Numbered from the stretch's first letter, positions 23,579 to 32,740 are shown. The stretch is 45,915 bases of DNA from Paracoccaceae bacterium (GCA_027484915.1 JAIXSA010000008.1:1-45915); one strand, 5' to 3'. Numbers and translations: made by a program. Notes: generated by a model not told the origin, from the sequence alone.

Positions 23579-24262
23579 ATGAAACGGTCACGCATCAACG
23601 AGATCATGCGCGCGGCAGATGACATGATCCGGCACTATGGCTTTGTGCTGCCGCCCTTTGCCAACTGGTCGCCCGACCAGTTCAAGGCGCGCACGGACGC
23701 CAGTGCCATCGTCGAGGCGCGCTGTGGGTGGGACATCACCGACTATGGCCAGGGCAAGTTCGACGAGATGGGGCTGTTCCTGTTCACCCTGCGCAATGGG
23801 CGGCTCGCCGACCTGCAGCGGGGCGGGGGAATGTGCTACGCAGAAAAGCTGTTGATCAGCCGGCAAGACCAGCTGAGCCCGATGCACACCCATGTCATCA
23901 AGGCCGAGGACATCATCAACCGCGGCGGCGCGACGCTGGTGATCGAGCTTTACGGGTCGGACGACAAGGGCAACTTCGCCTGGGACAAGGGCGGGGTGGT
24001 CTGGTGCGACGGCATCCGGCGGCCCTACGGTCCAGGCGAGAAGCTGAAGTTCGCCCCCGGCGAAAGTGTGACGCTGATGCCGGGCGATTGGCACGCCTTC
24101 TGGGGCGAGGGCGGAGATGTGCTGATCGGCGAGGTCAGCACGGTGAACGACGACCTGACCGACAACATCTTCCGCGAGCCTATCGGGCGCTTTTCCGAGA
24201 TCGAAGAGGATGAGGCACCCTGGCACCTTCTGGTCAGCGACTACGACGGCTGGCTGAAGTGA
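23579..24262 (+). CDS. D-lyxose isomerase (D-lyxose ketol-isomerase family)
   Basis: This 227-residue cupin enzyme interconverts D-lyxose with D-xylulose, and in related enzymes D-mannose with D-fructose. The metal ligands align with the E. coli enzyme: His103, His105, Glu110 (SPMHTHVIKAEDIINRGG) and His172 (MPGDWHAFWGEGG). The ATG follows GGGAGGAGACAGGG, a strong ribosome site. It stands alone: no sugar transporter, kinase or regulator flanks it, which is unusual for a sugar-catabolic gene. A strong terminator follows. Family assignment is good; the physiological sugar is unknown. Confidence 0.88.
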   Translation: MKRSRINEIMRAADDMIRHYGFVLPPFANWSPDQFKARTDASAIVEARCGWDITDYGQGKFDEMGLFLFTLRNGRLADLQRGGGMCYAEKLLISRQDQLSPMHTHVIKAEDIINRGGATLVIELYGSDDKGNFAWDKGGVVWCDGIRRPYGPGEKLKFAPGESVTLMPGDWHAFWGEGGDVLIGEVSTVNDDLTDNIFREPIGRFSEIEEDEAPWHLLVSDYDGWLK

Positions 24263-24280
24263 CCGGCAGGAAATGAAGAA

Positions 24281-24306
24281 GGGGGCGCCGGTCGGCGCCC
24301 CCTTTT
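24281..24306 (+). terminator. Terminator of the D-lyxose isomerase gene
   Basis: GGGGGCGCC-GGTC-GGCGCCCCC followed by TTTT, 18 bases after the stop. On the other strand it is followed by TTCTTC and could also serve the opposing L,D-transpeptidase gene, which ends at 24322. Confidence 0.85.
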
Positions 24307-24321
24307 GCCTTGGAGAAGCCG

Positions 24322-25284
24322 TCAGTTTTCAGGCGGGCAGACGCCGTTCACAAGCGGGACCTTGCAGATCGGGGCGGTCTCGGTCGCAGCCGGAGCAGCT
24401 GTCGTTGCGGACGCGTCCGGGGTGGTGGTGCCCGTGGTCGTCGTAGTGGTTGCAGCCGGAGTGACGGCAGCCGGGGCACCCATCAACTCGGGGTCGAGCG
24501 CGGGCGGAGGAGGCAGGGCGGGAAGCGCGGCCTCGATCACGGCGGCGTCCGGCGCGGGCTTGGCCGTGGACTTCGGCGCGACCGGCTTCGGAATGTAGAG
24601 ACCCTTCGGCATCTCGCCCGAGGCGGTCAGGACGATGACCTTCTCGCCACCCTTCACGCGGCTGTAGAGGTCGAGCACGTCCTGGTTGATCATCCGGATG
24701 CAGCCCGACGAGGCGTTGCGGCCGATCGACTGCCATTCCGGGGTGCCGTGAATGCGGTAGCCATAGTCGCGGCCGCCCGAGGTCAGGTAGATCGCGCGTG
24801 CGCCCAGCGGGTTCGTCGGGCCGCCGGGTTGGCCAACCTCGTCGAACTTGGCAAGTTCGGGGCGGCGGGCGATCATTTCCTTTGGCGGGATCCAGGTCGG
24901 CCAGGCCTTCTTGTCGGCGACGATGGCCTCGCCCGACCATTCGAAGCCGGCCTTTCCGACGGCGATGCCGTACCGGATCGCCTTGTTCTTTCCGAGGACG
25001 TAGTACAGCAGCTTGGTCTTCGGATTGATGATGATCGTGCCGGGAGGCTGGTCGGTTTCATAGGCGACGACCTGACGGCGATGCGTCTCGGGGATCTTTT
25101 CGACCGGGAGGGCCGGGATCTCGATCCCTGCGTCCATCGTGGCGACATAGACGTTCTCGCCCGATTTCGGCAGCGCCTGGGTCGAGGCGGTCGGACCGGC
25201 GGCGGGATCGACGCAGGCGGAAAGCAGGGCTACGGCAAGAATGGCCGGGCTGAAGCGGAGAAAACGGCGCGACGTTTTCAGCAT
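24322..25284 (-). CDS. Lipoprotein L,D-transpeptidase (YkuD family)
   Basis: This 320-residue protein has a lipobox LLSAC with lipidated Cys24, so it is anchored in a membrane on the periplasmic side. The YkuD domain (about 75-215) carries His179 (YGYRIHGTPEWQSIGRNASS, partly cited) and nucleophile Cys195 in SSGCIRM. It should form L,D links in peptidoglycan or attach proteins to it. The C-terminal 85 residues are Pro/Ala/Thr rich with a run of six Thr and end ICKVPLVNGVCPPEN, with two Cys. The ATG at 25284 is preferred to a GTG 12 bases upstream. It is the second L,D-transpeptidase in the window. Confidence 0.9.
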   Translation of the reverse strand: MLKTSRRFLRFSPAILAVALLSACVDPAAGPTASTQALPKSGENVYVATMDAGIEIPALPVEKIPETHRRQVVAYETDQPPGTIIINPKTKLLYYVLGKNKAIRYGIAVGKAGFEWSGEAIVADKKAWPTWIPPKEMIARRPELAKFDEVGQPGGPTNPLGARAIYLTSGGRDYGYRIHGTPEWQSIGRNASSGCIRMINQDVLDLYSRVKGGEKVIVLTASGEMPKGLYIPKPVAPKSTAKPAPDAAVIEAALPALPPPPALDPELMGAPAAVTPAATTTTTTGTTTPDASATTAAPAATETAPICKVPLVNGVCPPEN

Positions 25285-25434
25285 ATAAACATCCACATTC
25301 TATCGACCCGTCGGCAGAATACCGCAGGTCTCTTGGCGGTCACGCTAACCGAGCGGCACCTTCAGGTCAAACCACGCAAGGATTTGAATGGGATCACGGG
25401 ACCGTGAAAAGTGCTGATTTCCAAGGTGTAGTTG

Positions 25435-25463
25435 CCCGCACGCCGCAGATTCCGGCGCGCGGG
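25435..25463 (-). other. GC hairpin just after kynA
   Basis: CCCGCaCGCCG and CGGCGcGCGGG pair with one mismatch around seven bases, 9 bases past the kynA stop. No U run follows, so it may protect the mRNA 3' end or act with Rho rather than as a simple terminator. Confidence 0.4.
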
Positions 25464-25471
25464 TGTCTGGA

Positions 25472-26311
25472 TCAGAGCGTGGTGCGCAGTGCCCAAAGCT
25501 CGGGGAAGAGTTCGACGTCCAGCATCCGGCGCAGGTAGGAGACGCCCGAAGTGCCCCCCGTGCCGCGCTTGATGCCGATGACGCGGGCGACCGTCGTCAG
25601 GTGGTTGAAGCGCCAACGGCGGAAGTAGTCCTCGAAATCCACCAGTTTTTCGGCCAGCTCATAGGCCTGCCAATGCGCTGTCGGGTCGCGGTAGACCACT
25701 TCCCAGACTGCCTGCACGCCAGGGTGCAGGGTCCAGCCCTGGCGGAGGTCGCGACTCAGGACATCCTGCGGAACGGGCAGGCCCTGGCGGGCGAGATGGC
25801 GCATCGCCTCGTCATAGAGCGTGGGGCGGGAAAGCTCGGCCTCGAGTTTCGTCATGAGGTCGGGGCGGTGGGCGTGCGGCTTCAGCATGGCGAGGTTGCG
25901 GTTGCCGACGGCATATTCGATCAGCCGGTACTGCCAGGACTGGAAGCCCGAGGACTGGCCCAGGGTCTCGCGGAACGTGGTGTAGTCCGATGGCGTCATG
26001 GTGCGCAGGACGTCCCAGGCGGAATTGAGCTGTTCGAAGATGCGCGACACGCGGGCGAGCATCTTGAACGCCTCTTGCGCGCGGTCGGTGGCGATCATCC
26101 GGCGGGCGGCGTCGAGCTCGTGCAGGGCGAGGCGCATCCAGAGTTCGGAGGTCTGGTGCTGGATGATGAACAGCATTTCGTCATGCGCGTCCGAGAGAGG
26201 GGTCTGCGCGGTGAGGATGCGGTCGATGTGCAGGTAGTCGCCATAGGACATTCGGCCGTCGAAGGCCATCTGGGCGCCATCCTCGGCGGGGTTGAAAGGG
26301 CAGGTGGTCAT
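25472..26311 (-). CDS. kynA: Tryptophan 2,3-dioxygenase
   Basis: This 279-residue haem enzyme opens the indole ring of L-tryptophan to N-formylkynurenine, the first step of the kynurenine pathway. The N-terminal [20 protein letters not shown] and [20 protein letters not shown] are family signatures, and His237 in [20 protein letters not shown] is the expected proximal haem ligand. It starts 25 bases after the stop of a 33-codon ORF, with GGAGA 6 bases before the ATG. It is the last gene of the kynU-GH5-ORF-kynA unit. A separate kynB (formamidase) is not in the window. Confidence 0.96.
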   Translation of the reverse strand: MTTCPFNPAEDGAQMAFDGRMSYGDYLHIDRILTAQTPLSDAHDEMLFIIQHQTSELWMRLALHELDAARRMIATDRAQEAFKMLARVSRIFEQLNSAWDVLRTMTPSDYTTFRETLGQSSGFQSWQYRLIEYAVGNRNLAMLKPHAHRPDLMTKLEAELSRPTLYDEAMRHLARQGLPVPQDVLSRDLRQGWTLHPGVQAVWEVVYRDPTAHWQAYELAEKLVDFEDYFRRWRFNHLTTVARVIGIKRGTGGTSGVSYLRRMLDVELFPELWALRTTL

Positions 26312-26336
26312 GCGTGTCTCCGATGTGAAAGGGGTT

Positions 26337-26438
26337 TCAGCGGGAGAGACGGGCCTTCCGGTTCAGGATCGACAGGTTGCCCATGCGCCGCCACTGGGCG
26401 ACCCAGCCGGCGGGACGGCAAAGTGGTGGAAGGGTCAT
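26337..26438 (-). CDS. Possible 33-residue basic small protein in the kyn operon
   Basis: An ORF of 33 codons ([20 protein letters not shown], then [13 protein letters not shown]) starts with an ATGA overlap on the GH5 stop and ends 25 bases before kynA. It is very basic (8 Arg/Lys) with two Trp and one Cys. The overlap would allow translation coupling, which is the only positive sign. No family is recognised; it may simply be read-through sequence without function. Confidence 0.28.
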   Translation of the reverse strand: MTLPPLCRPAGWVAQWRRMGNLSILNRKARLSR

Positions 26439-27646
26439 TGGCCGCATGGCAGACCCAAGGCGGCGCAGGTGTCGGGGGCAAGGCGGCGCAGAGGGTCGTC
26501 GGCGGGCGCGATGCCCATGCCGCCGACATAGGTCAGGACGGCCCAGGGCATACCCGCATCCTCGGCCGCGCGGCGCTTGTCCGAGAGGAAGGCGTGAAAC
26601 CATTCGCGGGGTAGCTTGCGGTCGCCATCGGTGTGGAGCGCGCCGAATTCGCCGAAGAAAAGCTGTGACCGGGGTATGCCATGCTGGTCGGCCCATTCGG
26701 CGGCGCGAGTGACGCTGTAGGCGATGTCCGAGGGCGAGAGCGTTCGGTAATCGGCGATGGCCTGTTCGATCATCTGGGGATCCGCCTGACCCTCGGCAGC
26801 CTCCATCCGGGCGATGGCATCGGCGGCGATGCGCGCGGCATCGTCGTCGGTCAGGGCAGAGGGCGGGTAGGGCAGGTCCCAAATGTATTTCGCCGGGGCA
26901 TCGGTCCAGCTTGCGCCCTGGTGGCTGAAGAAGAAGGGCTCGTAGCTGTGGAAGGTCCAGAGGACGTTGTCGTCGGTGATCAGCGTGGGGTCGAGGCTGG
27001 CCAGCGCGTTGGCCTGGCTCCAGCAGGCACCAGTGAGGACGATGGTCGTCTCGGGTGCTGCGGCGCGGGCGGCGGCATGGGCCTTTGCCTGCATGTCAGG
27101 CCAGCGGGGGGGCGCGCCACCGTAGACGGCGTCGCAGTCGAAGGGTGGTTCGTTGAGGATCTCCAGCGCAGCCCGGTCGGAGGGGAGGGTGCCGATGACC
27201 CCGGCGATGCGGCCGACGAGGGTGACGTAGTCGGGCCAGTTTTCCAGGATGTGGTCAATGCCGCCGATGTCGCCGCCGCGCGGGATCGGGTGGAGGTCGA
27301 CGACGACCTTCAGACCGGCGTCCACCGCCGTCTTGGCTGCGATCCGGATCCCCTCGATCAGCTGGTCCTGTCGTTCGCCGGGGCCGAAGGCGACCAAGGG
27401 GCCGGGGTCCACCGGCATCCGCACGAAATCGAAGCCCTGGGCGCGCAGGCTGTCATACATTGCAGGCGTCACGTCGCGGCGGACGTCGGGGAAGCTGTCA
27501 AGAAGTGAGGGGTCGGCCATCAGGTCGCCCATGCTGGGCCAGGTCAGCCAAAGGGTGGTATTGACCCCGCGCTGCAGCGAAATCGGCTCGGCCTGGGCAG
27601 TGACTGCCAGAAGGGCCAAGACAAGAAGCGTGCCGCGCAGCATCAT
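26435..27646 (-). CDS. Secreted glycoside hydrolase family 5-like enzyme inside the kyn operon
   Basis: This 403-residue protein has a signal peptide (MMLRGTLLVLALLAVTAQAE, cut after AQA) and a GH5-type barrel. The acid/base Glu166 lies in LEILNEPPFD and the nucleophile Glu333 in LFFGEFGALH; VDLHPIPRGGD and FHSYEPFFFSHQG fit the family. It should hydrolyse a beta-glucan-like polymer outside the cytoplasm; the substrate is not predictable. It starts 12 bases after the kynU stop and ends just before the 33-codon ORF and kynA, so it is embedded in the tryptophan-catabolic operon, an odd place for a glycosidase. GGAGGG overlaps the region just before the tandem ATGs. Confidence 0.85.
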   Translation of the reverse strand: MMLRGTLLVLALLAVTAQAEPISLQRGVNTTLWLTWPSMGDLMADPSLLDSFPDVRRDVTPAMYDSLRAQGFDFVRMPVDPGPLVAFGPGERQDQLIEGIRIAAKTAVDAGLKVVVDLHPIPRGGDIGGIDHILENWPDYVTLVGRIAGVIGTLPSDRAALEILNEPPFDCDAVYGGAPPRWPDMQAKAHAAARAAAPETTIVLTGACWSQANALASLDPTLITDDNVLWTFHSYEPFFFSHQGASWTDAPAKYIWDLPYPPSALTDDDAARIAADAIARMEAAEGQADPQMIEQAIADYRTLSPSDIAYSVTRAAEWADQHGIPRSQLFFGEFGALHTDGDRKLPREWFHAFLSDKRRAAEDAGMPWAVLTYVGGMGIAPADDPLRRLAPDTCAALGLPCGQ

Positions 27647-27658
27647 CCCTCCGATGCG

Positions 27659-28855
27659 TCAGGTGACCCGGGCGCGTTGCTTGAACTCGGGTTTGTCCCA
27701 GCTGCCATAGTCCATGATCCTGGCCAGCACGTTCACTGCGCGGGCGACGTCATCCTCGTCTATATACAGGGGCGTGAAGCCGAAGCGAAGGATGTCGGGG
27801 GCGCGGAAGTCGCCGATCACACCTTCGGCGATCAGGGCCTGCATGATCGCATAGCCTTCCGGGTGGCGGAACGAGACCTGGCTGCCGCGCATCTGGTGCG
27901 AGCGGGGGGTCGCCAGTTGCAGCATCGGCGCGCGGGTCTCTACCCCCTTGATGAACTGGTCCTGCAGGCGCAGCGACTGGGCATGCACCTCGCGCAGGTC
28001 GACGCCGTCCCAGACATCCATCGCGGCGTCGAGGGCGGCGATCTGCAAAACGGGCGGGGTGCCGACGCGCATCCGCTCGATCCCGGCGCCGGGGCGGTAG
28101 GAAAGGTCGAAGGCGAAGGGGGATTCATGGCCCAGCCAGCCGGAGAGCGCCGGACGCGCGGTGTCGGCGTGCCGGGGAGCGACATAGATGAACGCCGGAC
28201 CGCCGGGGCCGGAGTTGAGGTACTTGTAGGTGCAGCCGACCGCGAAATCGGCGCGGGCCTCGGTCAGGTCCACCGGAATGGCGCCCGCGCTGTGGGCGAG
28301 GTCCCAGATCGTCAGCGCCCCCATCTCATGCGCGCGGCGCGTGATGTCGGCCATGTGGTGGCGGCGGCCGGTGCGGTAGTCGACCTCGGTGATCAGGGTC
28401 ACGGCGACGGTGTCGTCGATGGCGGACATCACCTCTTCGGGTGCTACGGTCTTCAGGCGGTACTGGCCACCGAGGGTGCGGCAGAGGCCCTCGGCCATGT
28501 AGAGGTCGGAGGGGAAGTTGCCGGTATCCGAAAGGATCACCCGGCGCTTGGGGTTCATTTCCAGCGCCGAGGCGAGGGCCTGGTAGACCTTGATCGACAA
28601 GGTGTCGCCCAGGACTACGGTCCCTGCCGGCGCACCGATCAGCTTGCCGATCCGGTCCCCGATCACGGCGGGCTGCGCCATCCAGCCGGCCTTGTTCCAG
28701 CCGCGGATCAGCATCTCGGACCATTCGTCGCGCATCGCCTGGTCCATCCGGGCGGGGGCGGACTTGACCATCGGCCCCAGCGAGTTGCCGTCCAGGTAGA
28801 CGACGCCTTCGGGCAGGTGAAAGCGGGCCTTGGTGGCGGCAAAGTCGACGGGCAT
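27659..28855 (-). CDS. kynU: Kynureninase
   Basis: This 398-residue PLP enzyme splits kynurenine to anthranilate and alanine. The PLP lysine is Lys211 in FAVGCTYKYLNSGPGG; other signs are VYLDGNSLGPM near the start, LSDTGNFPSDLYM (108-120), and WDLAHSAGAIPVDL (184-197). The start ATG (28853-28855) fits the family N-terminus PVDFAATKARFHLP. Upstream are a promoter-like TTGAAA-17-CATAAC and a palindrome over the -35, suggesting repressor control. With kynA downstream it gives most of the anthranilate branch of tryptophan catabolism. Confidence 0.96.
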   Translation of the reverse strand: MPVDFAATKARFHLPEGVVYLDGNSLGPMVKSAPARMDQAMRDEWSEMLIRGWNKAGWMAQPAVIGDRIGKLIGAPAGTVVLGDTLSIKVYQALASALEMNPKRRVILSDTGNFPSDLYMAEGLCRTLGGQYRLKTVAPEEVMSAIDDTVAVTLITEVDYRTGRRHHMADITRRAHEMGALTIWDLAHSAGAIPVDLTEARADFAVGCTYKYLNSGPGGPAFIYVAPRHADTARPALSGWLGHESPFAFDLSYRPGAGIERMRVGTPPVLQIAALDAAMDVWDGVDLREVHAQSLRLQDQFIKGVETRAPMLQLATPRSHQMRGSQVSFRHPEGYAIMQALIAEGVIGDFRAPDILRFGFTPLYIDEDDVARAVNVLARIMDYGSWDKPEFKQRARVT

Positions 28856-28880
28856 GGAAACGTCCTTCAGGGTTTGCCCG

Positions 28881-28919
28881 GTTATGGGCGGCAGTGAGAT
28901 AAATTTCAAGTTTGAAATT
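28881..28919 (-). promoter_or_regulatory. kynU promoter with an 18-bp palindromic operator
   Basis: On the minus strand TTGAAA (28904-28909) and CATAAC (28881-28886) are spaced by 17 bases. The palindrome AATTTCAA-GT-TTGAAATT (28902-28919) overlaps the -35, in an AT-rich island unlike its GC-rich surroundings. The geometry fits a repressor or Lrp/MarR-type regulator blocking RNA polymerase. It lies between kynU and a divergent methyltransferase gene and may act on both. The regulator itself is not in the window. Confidence 0.55.
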
Positions 28920-29027
28920 GTTGGCGGGCCTGGCTGGACCGGATGCGACGTTTCAACCACCGGGTGCGACGGCTGCCCTTGCGGCAGCGGGACCCAGCGT
29001 CTAGAGGGATGGCGAAGGAGCTTGCCC

Positions 29028-29489
29028 GTGCCTTTGACCCTGCGTGACATCGACATTCCGCCAAGCTGGCTTGCGCTGCACATCGCCGCCGCCTGGGTGC
29101 TGTCGCTGGTGTCGCCGCCGGTCTTCGGCGACAGCGGCAGGGTGGTGGGGCAGGTCCTGGTCGTAACGGGAGTGGTGGTCATGGCCGTGGCGGCGCTGCA
29201 GATGGTGCTGTCACGGACGACGGTGATCCCACGGCGGAACCCGTCGGCCCTGGTGACGGGCGGGCTGTTCGGCTGGTCGCGCAACCCGATCTACCTAACC
29301 GATGCGGTGATCCTGAGCGGAGCGATCCTTTGGCTGGACGCGGTGCTGGCGTTGCCCCTGATGGCAAGTTTCGTCTGGCTGATCCAGACCCGTTTCATCC
29401 GCGATGAGGAAGCCCGCCTGACCGAGGCATTTGGTCCGGAATTCGACCTCTGGGCCGCGAAGGTGCGGCGCTGGCTGGGCCGGAAATGA
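29028..29489 (+). CDS. Isoprenylcysteine carboxylmethyltransferase (ICMT)-family membrane protein
   Basis: This 153-residue protein has about four hydrophobic segments (about 15-35, 42-62, 90-110, 105-125) and the ICMT/PEMT-like C-terminal signature: GLFGWSRNPIYLTDAVILSG and RDEEARLTEAFGPEFDLWAA, which bind SAM and substrate in known family members. The start is a GTG at 29028 with GAAGGAG 7 bases upstream. Bacterial members are phospholipid or small-molecule methyltransferases of mostly unknown substrate. It diverges from kynU and may share its operator. Confidence 0.82.
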   Translation: MPLTLRDIDIPPSWLALHIAAAWVLSLVSPPVFGDSGRVVGQVLVVTGVVVMAVAALQMVLSRTTVIPRRNPSALVTGGLFGWSRNPIYLTDAVILSGAILWLDAVLALPLMASFVWLIQTRFIRDEEARLTEAFGPEFDLWAAKVRRWLGRK

Positions 29490-29589
29490 CCTGGGGTCGA
29501 GCGGAAAAACTGGGGTTTGAAATAATGTTGCGCAATGCTATGTGCGTCGGGTCAGTTTATGACCGAGCGAAGCAGATCGGGGGACTAGG

Positions 29590-31161
29590 GTGAAGATAGG
29601 CGCTTTGACAGAGGTTTTCCCGGGTGAAAACCGGGTGGCGATGACGCCGGATTCGGCGACGCAGCTGGCGAAGCTGGGGCATTCATCGGTGATCCAGGCC
29701 GGGGCCGGGGCGAAGGCCGGGTTCTCGGACGCGGCCTATGCGGCGGCGGGGGTCGAGGTGCTGGCGGATGCCAAGGCGGTGATCGCGGCGGCGGATGTGA
29801 TCGTCAAGGTGCGCGGGCCGGATGCGGCGGAGCTTGCGACGCTGCAGGACGGGCAGACGCTCATCAGCTTCTTCTGGCCTGCACAGAATGCCGAGCTTCT
29901 GGAAGCGGCGGCGAAGAAGAACCTGACCATCGTCGCGATGGACATGGTGCCGCGGATTTCCCGTGCGCAGAAGATGGACGCGCTGTCGTCGATGGCGAAC
30001 ATCGCGGGCTACCGCGCGGTGATCGAGGCCGGGAACAACTTTGGCCGCTTCTTCACCGGGCAGGTAACGGCGGCGGGCAAGGTGCCGCCTGCCAAGGTGC
30101 TGATCGTCGGCGCGGGCGTGGCGGGTCTGGCGGCCATCGGGACGAGCGTGTCGCTGGGGGCTATCGTCCACGCCTTCGACGTGCGGCCCGAAGTGGCCGA
30201 GCAGATTGAATCGATGGGCGCGAATTTCGTGTTTCTGGAGTTCGAGCAGACCCAGGACGGCGCGGCCACGGGCGGCTATGCGGCCCCGTCTTCGCCGGAG
30301 TTCCGCGAAAAGCAGCTGGCCAAGTTCCGCGAGCTTGCGCCCGAAATGGACATCGTCATCACCACCGCGCTGATCCCCGGTCGTCCGGCTCCGAAGCTGT
30401 GGACCGAGGACATGGTCAAGATGATGAAGCCGGGGTCGGTCATCATCGACCTTGCGGCGGAACGCGGCGGCAACTGCGACCTGACGGTGCCGGACCAGAA
30501 GATTGTGACCGACAACGGCGTGACCATCGTCGGCTATACCGACTTCCCCAGCCGGATGGCGACGCAGGCCTCGACGCTTTATTCCACCAACATCCGCCAC
30601 ATGCTGACCGACCTTACGCCGAAGAAGGATGGGGTCATCGCGCACAACATGGAGGATGACGTGATCCGGGGTGCCACGGCGGCGCATCTGGGGGCGGTGA
30701 CCTATCCGCCGCCACCGCCGAAGATCGCGGCCATCGCGGCGGCAAAGCCGAAGGAGAAGGCCAAGGAGCTGACGCCCGAGGAACGCCGGGCCAAGGAAGT
30801 GGCCGAGTTCAAGGCGCAGACGCGCAACCAAGTGGGCCTGCTGGCCATCGGGGGCGGGCTGATGCTCCTGGCGGGGCTCTATGCTCCGGCGAGTTTCATG
30901 AGCCACTTCATCGTCTTCGTGCTGGCGGTCTTCGTGGGCTTCCAGGTGATCTGGAACGTCTCGCACAGCTTGCACACGCCGCTGATGGCGGTGACGAACG
31001 CGATCTCGTCGATCATCATCCTGGGTGCCTTGATGCAGATCGGGTCAGGGTCGTTCCTGGTGATCATCCTGGCCGCGCTGTCGGTCTTCATGGCCGGGAT
31101 CAACATCTTCGGTGGCTTCATGGTGACGCGCCGGATGCTCGCCATGTTCCAGAAGTCGTAA
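29590..31161 (+). CDS. pntA: NAD(P) transhydrogenase subunit alpha
   Basis: This 523-residue subunit binds NAD(H) (domain I, about 1-370) and supplies the first part of the membrane domain. [20 protein letters not shown] opens it, [15 protein letters not shown] (about 172-186) is the Rossmann loop, and the C-terminal 120 residues hold about four membrane helices. The enzyme uses the proton gradient to make NADPH from NADH. The GTG start (29590) follows GGGGGACTAGG. Alpha is full-length rather than split into two genes. pntB follows 10 bases later. Confidence 0.96.
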   Translation: MKIGALTEVFPGENRVAMTPDSATQLAKLGHSSVIQAGAGAKAGFSDAAYAAAGVEVLADAKAVIAAADVIVKVRGPDAAELATLQDGQTLISFFWPAQNAELLEAAAKKNLTIVAMDMVPRISRAQKMDALSSMANIAGYRAVIEAGNNFGRFFTGQVTAAGKVPPAKVLIVGAGVAGLAAIGTSVSLGAIVHAFDVRPEVAEQIESMGANFVFLEFEQTQDGAATGGYAAPSSPEFREKQLAKFRELAPEMDIVITTALIPGRPAPKLWTEDMVKMMKPGSVIIDLAAERGGNCDLTVPDQKIVTDNGVTIVGYTDFPSRMATQASTLYSTNIRHMLTDLTPKKDGVIAHNMEDDVIRGATAAHLGAVTYPPPPPKIAAIAAAKPKEKAKELTPEERRAKEVAEFKAQTRNQVGLLAIGGGLMLLAGLYAPASFMSHFIVFVLAVFVGFQVIWNVSHSLHTPLMAVTNAISSIIILGALMQIGSGSFLVIILAALSVFMAGINIFGGFMVTRRMLAMFQKS

Positions 31162-31171
31162 GGGGGCCGTC

Positions 31172-32620
31172 ATGGAATTCGGATTTACCACGGCGGCCTA
31201 CGTCGTTGCAGCGGTGCTGTTCATCCTCTCGCTGGGGGGATTGTCGGGCCAGGAAAGCGCCAAGCGCGCGGTGTGGTACGGGATCGTCGGCATGGCCCTG
31301 GCCGTGGCCGCGACGTTGTACGGGCCGGGTCAAGGCCTTTGGTGGCTGTCGGTCGTGCTGATCGCGGCGGGTGGCGTGCTGGGCTGGATCGTCGCGCAGC
31401 GCGTCCAGATGACCGAGATGCCGCAGCTTGTCGCCGCGATGCACTCGCTGGTCGGTCTTGCCGCGGTGTTCATCGGCTACAACACGCATGTCGAGCTGGC
31501 CTCGGTGCAAGGCATGGACGAGGCGGCGCGGGCGGCGGTCACGGGCTTTGCCCAGACGCTGGTCCACAAGCTTGAGGATCCGATGGCGGGGGCACTGATC
31601 TCGATCCTGCGGGTCGAGACGTTCCTTGGCGTCTTCATCGGGGCAGTGACGTTCACCGGCTCGGTCATCGCCTTTGGCAAGCTTGCCGGCAAGGTGGACG
31701 GCAAGGCGAAGAAACTGCCAGGCGGCCATGTGCTGAACGCTGCGGCGGCGATCATCTCGGTGGTGCTGCTGGTGGTCTACCTGCAATCGGGGTCGACGCT
31801 GGCGCTGATCGGGATGACGGCGGCGGCCTTGTTCATCGGCTATCACCTGATCATGGGGATCGGCGGGGCGGACATGCCGGTCGTTGTGTCGATGCTGAAC
31901 AGCTATTCCGGCTGGGCGGCGGCGGCGATCGGCTTCTCCTTGTCGAACGACCTTCTGATCGTCGTGGGCGCGCTGGTGGGTTCGTCGGGTGCGATCCTGT
32001 CCTACATCATGTGCAAGGCGATGAACCGGTCGTTCATCAGCGTGATCCTGGGCGGCTTCGGCGGCACTACCGGTCCGGCGATGGAAGTGACGGGCGAGCA
32101 GATCGCCATTGACGCCGAAGGTGTCGCGGCGGCGCTGAACGATGCGGACAGCATCATCATCATCCCGGGCTACGGTATGGCGGTGGCGCAGGCGCAGCAG
32201 TCGGTGTCGGAACTGACCCGGAAGCTGCGCGCCAAGGGCAAGAACGTCCGCTTCGCCATCCACCCAGTCGCGGGGCGTCTGCCGGGGCACATGAACGTGC
32301 TTCTGGCCGAGGCCAAGGTGCCGTACGACATCGTCCTGGAGATGGACGAGATCAACGAGGACTTCCCGGAAACGGATGTGGCCATCGTTATCGGCTCGAA
32401 CGACATCGTGAACCCGGCAGCGCAGGAAGACCCGAACAGCCCCATCGCGGGGATGCCGGTGCTGGAGTGCTGGAAAGCCAAGCAGGTCTTCGTGTCGAAG
32501 CGGGGCCAAGGGACCGGATATTCCGGGATCGAGAACCCGCTCTTCTACAAGGAGAACACGCGGATGTTCTACGGCGACGCGAAGAAGTCGCTCGACAGCC
32601 TGTTGCCGATGATCGAGTGA
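31172..32620 (+). CDS. pntB: NAD(P) transhydrogenase subunit beta
   Basis: This 482-residue subunit has about nine membrane helices in the first 270 residues and the NADP(H)-binding domain III at the C-terminus, with [20 protein letters not shown] (about 331-350) and the final [20 protein letters not shown]. It follows pntA by 10 bases with AAGGGGG before the ATG. PntAB is an inner-membrane proton-translocating complex. A strong terminator follows 23 bases after its stop, so pntAB is a two-gene operon. Confidence 0.97.
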   Translation: MEFGFTTAAYVVAAVLFILSLGGLSGQESAKRAVWYGIVGMALAVAATLYGPGQGLWWLSVVLIAAGGVLGWIVAQRVQMTEMPQLVAAMHSLVGLAAVFIGYNTHVELASVQGMDEAARAAVTGFAQTLVHKLEDPMAGALISILRVETFLGVFIGAVTFTGSVIAFGKLAGKVDGKAKKLPGGHVLNAAAAIISVVLLVVYLQSGSTLALIGMTAAALFIGYHLIMGIGGADMPVVVSMLNSYSGWAAAAIGFSLSNDLLIVVGALVGSSGAILSYIMCKAMNRSFISVILGGFGGTTGPAMEVTGEQIAIDAEGVAAALNDADSIIIIPGYGMAVAQAQQSVSELTRKLRAKGKNVRFAIHPVAGRLPGHMNVLLAEAKVPYDIVLEMDEINEDFPETDVAIVIGSNDIVNPAAQEDPNSPIAGMPVLECWKAKQVFVSKRGQGTGYSGIENPLFYKENTRMFYGDAKKSLDSLLPMIE

Positions 32621-32643
32621 TCTGACGCCCCTTCAGGGTATGG

Positions 32644-32669
32644 AAAGGCCGCCTTGTGGGCGGCCTTTT
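32644..32669 (+). terminator. Terminator of pntAB
   Basis: GGCCGCC-TTGTG-GGCGGCC followed by TTTTC, with AAA before the stem. It starts 24 bases after the pntB stop. Confidence 0.85.
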
Positions 32670-32740
32670 CGATTTGGGGGCGACGGAACGGTACCGGTCG
32701 CCCGTGAGACCTGCATCGCGACCAACCAGAGGAGTATGCG

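Noticed and set aside
21933-23591. Minus-strand 552-codon frame over the HerA-like ATPase
   Set aside because: Antisense shadow of a gene with clear Walker A and B motifs.
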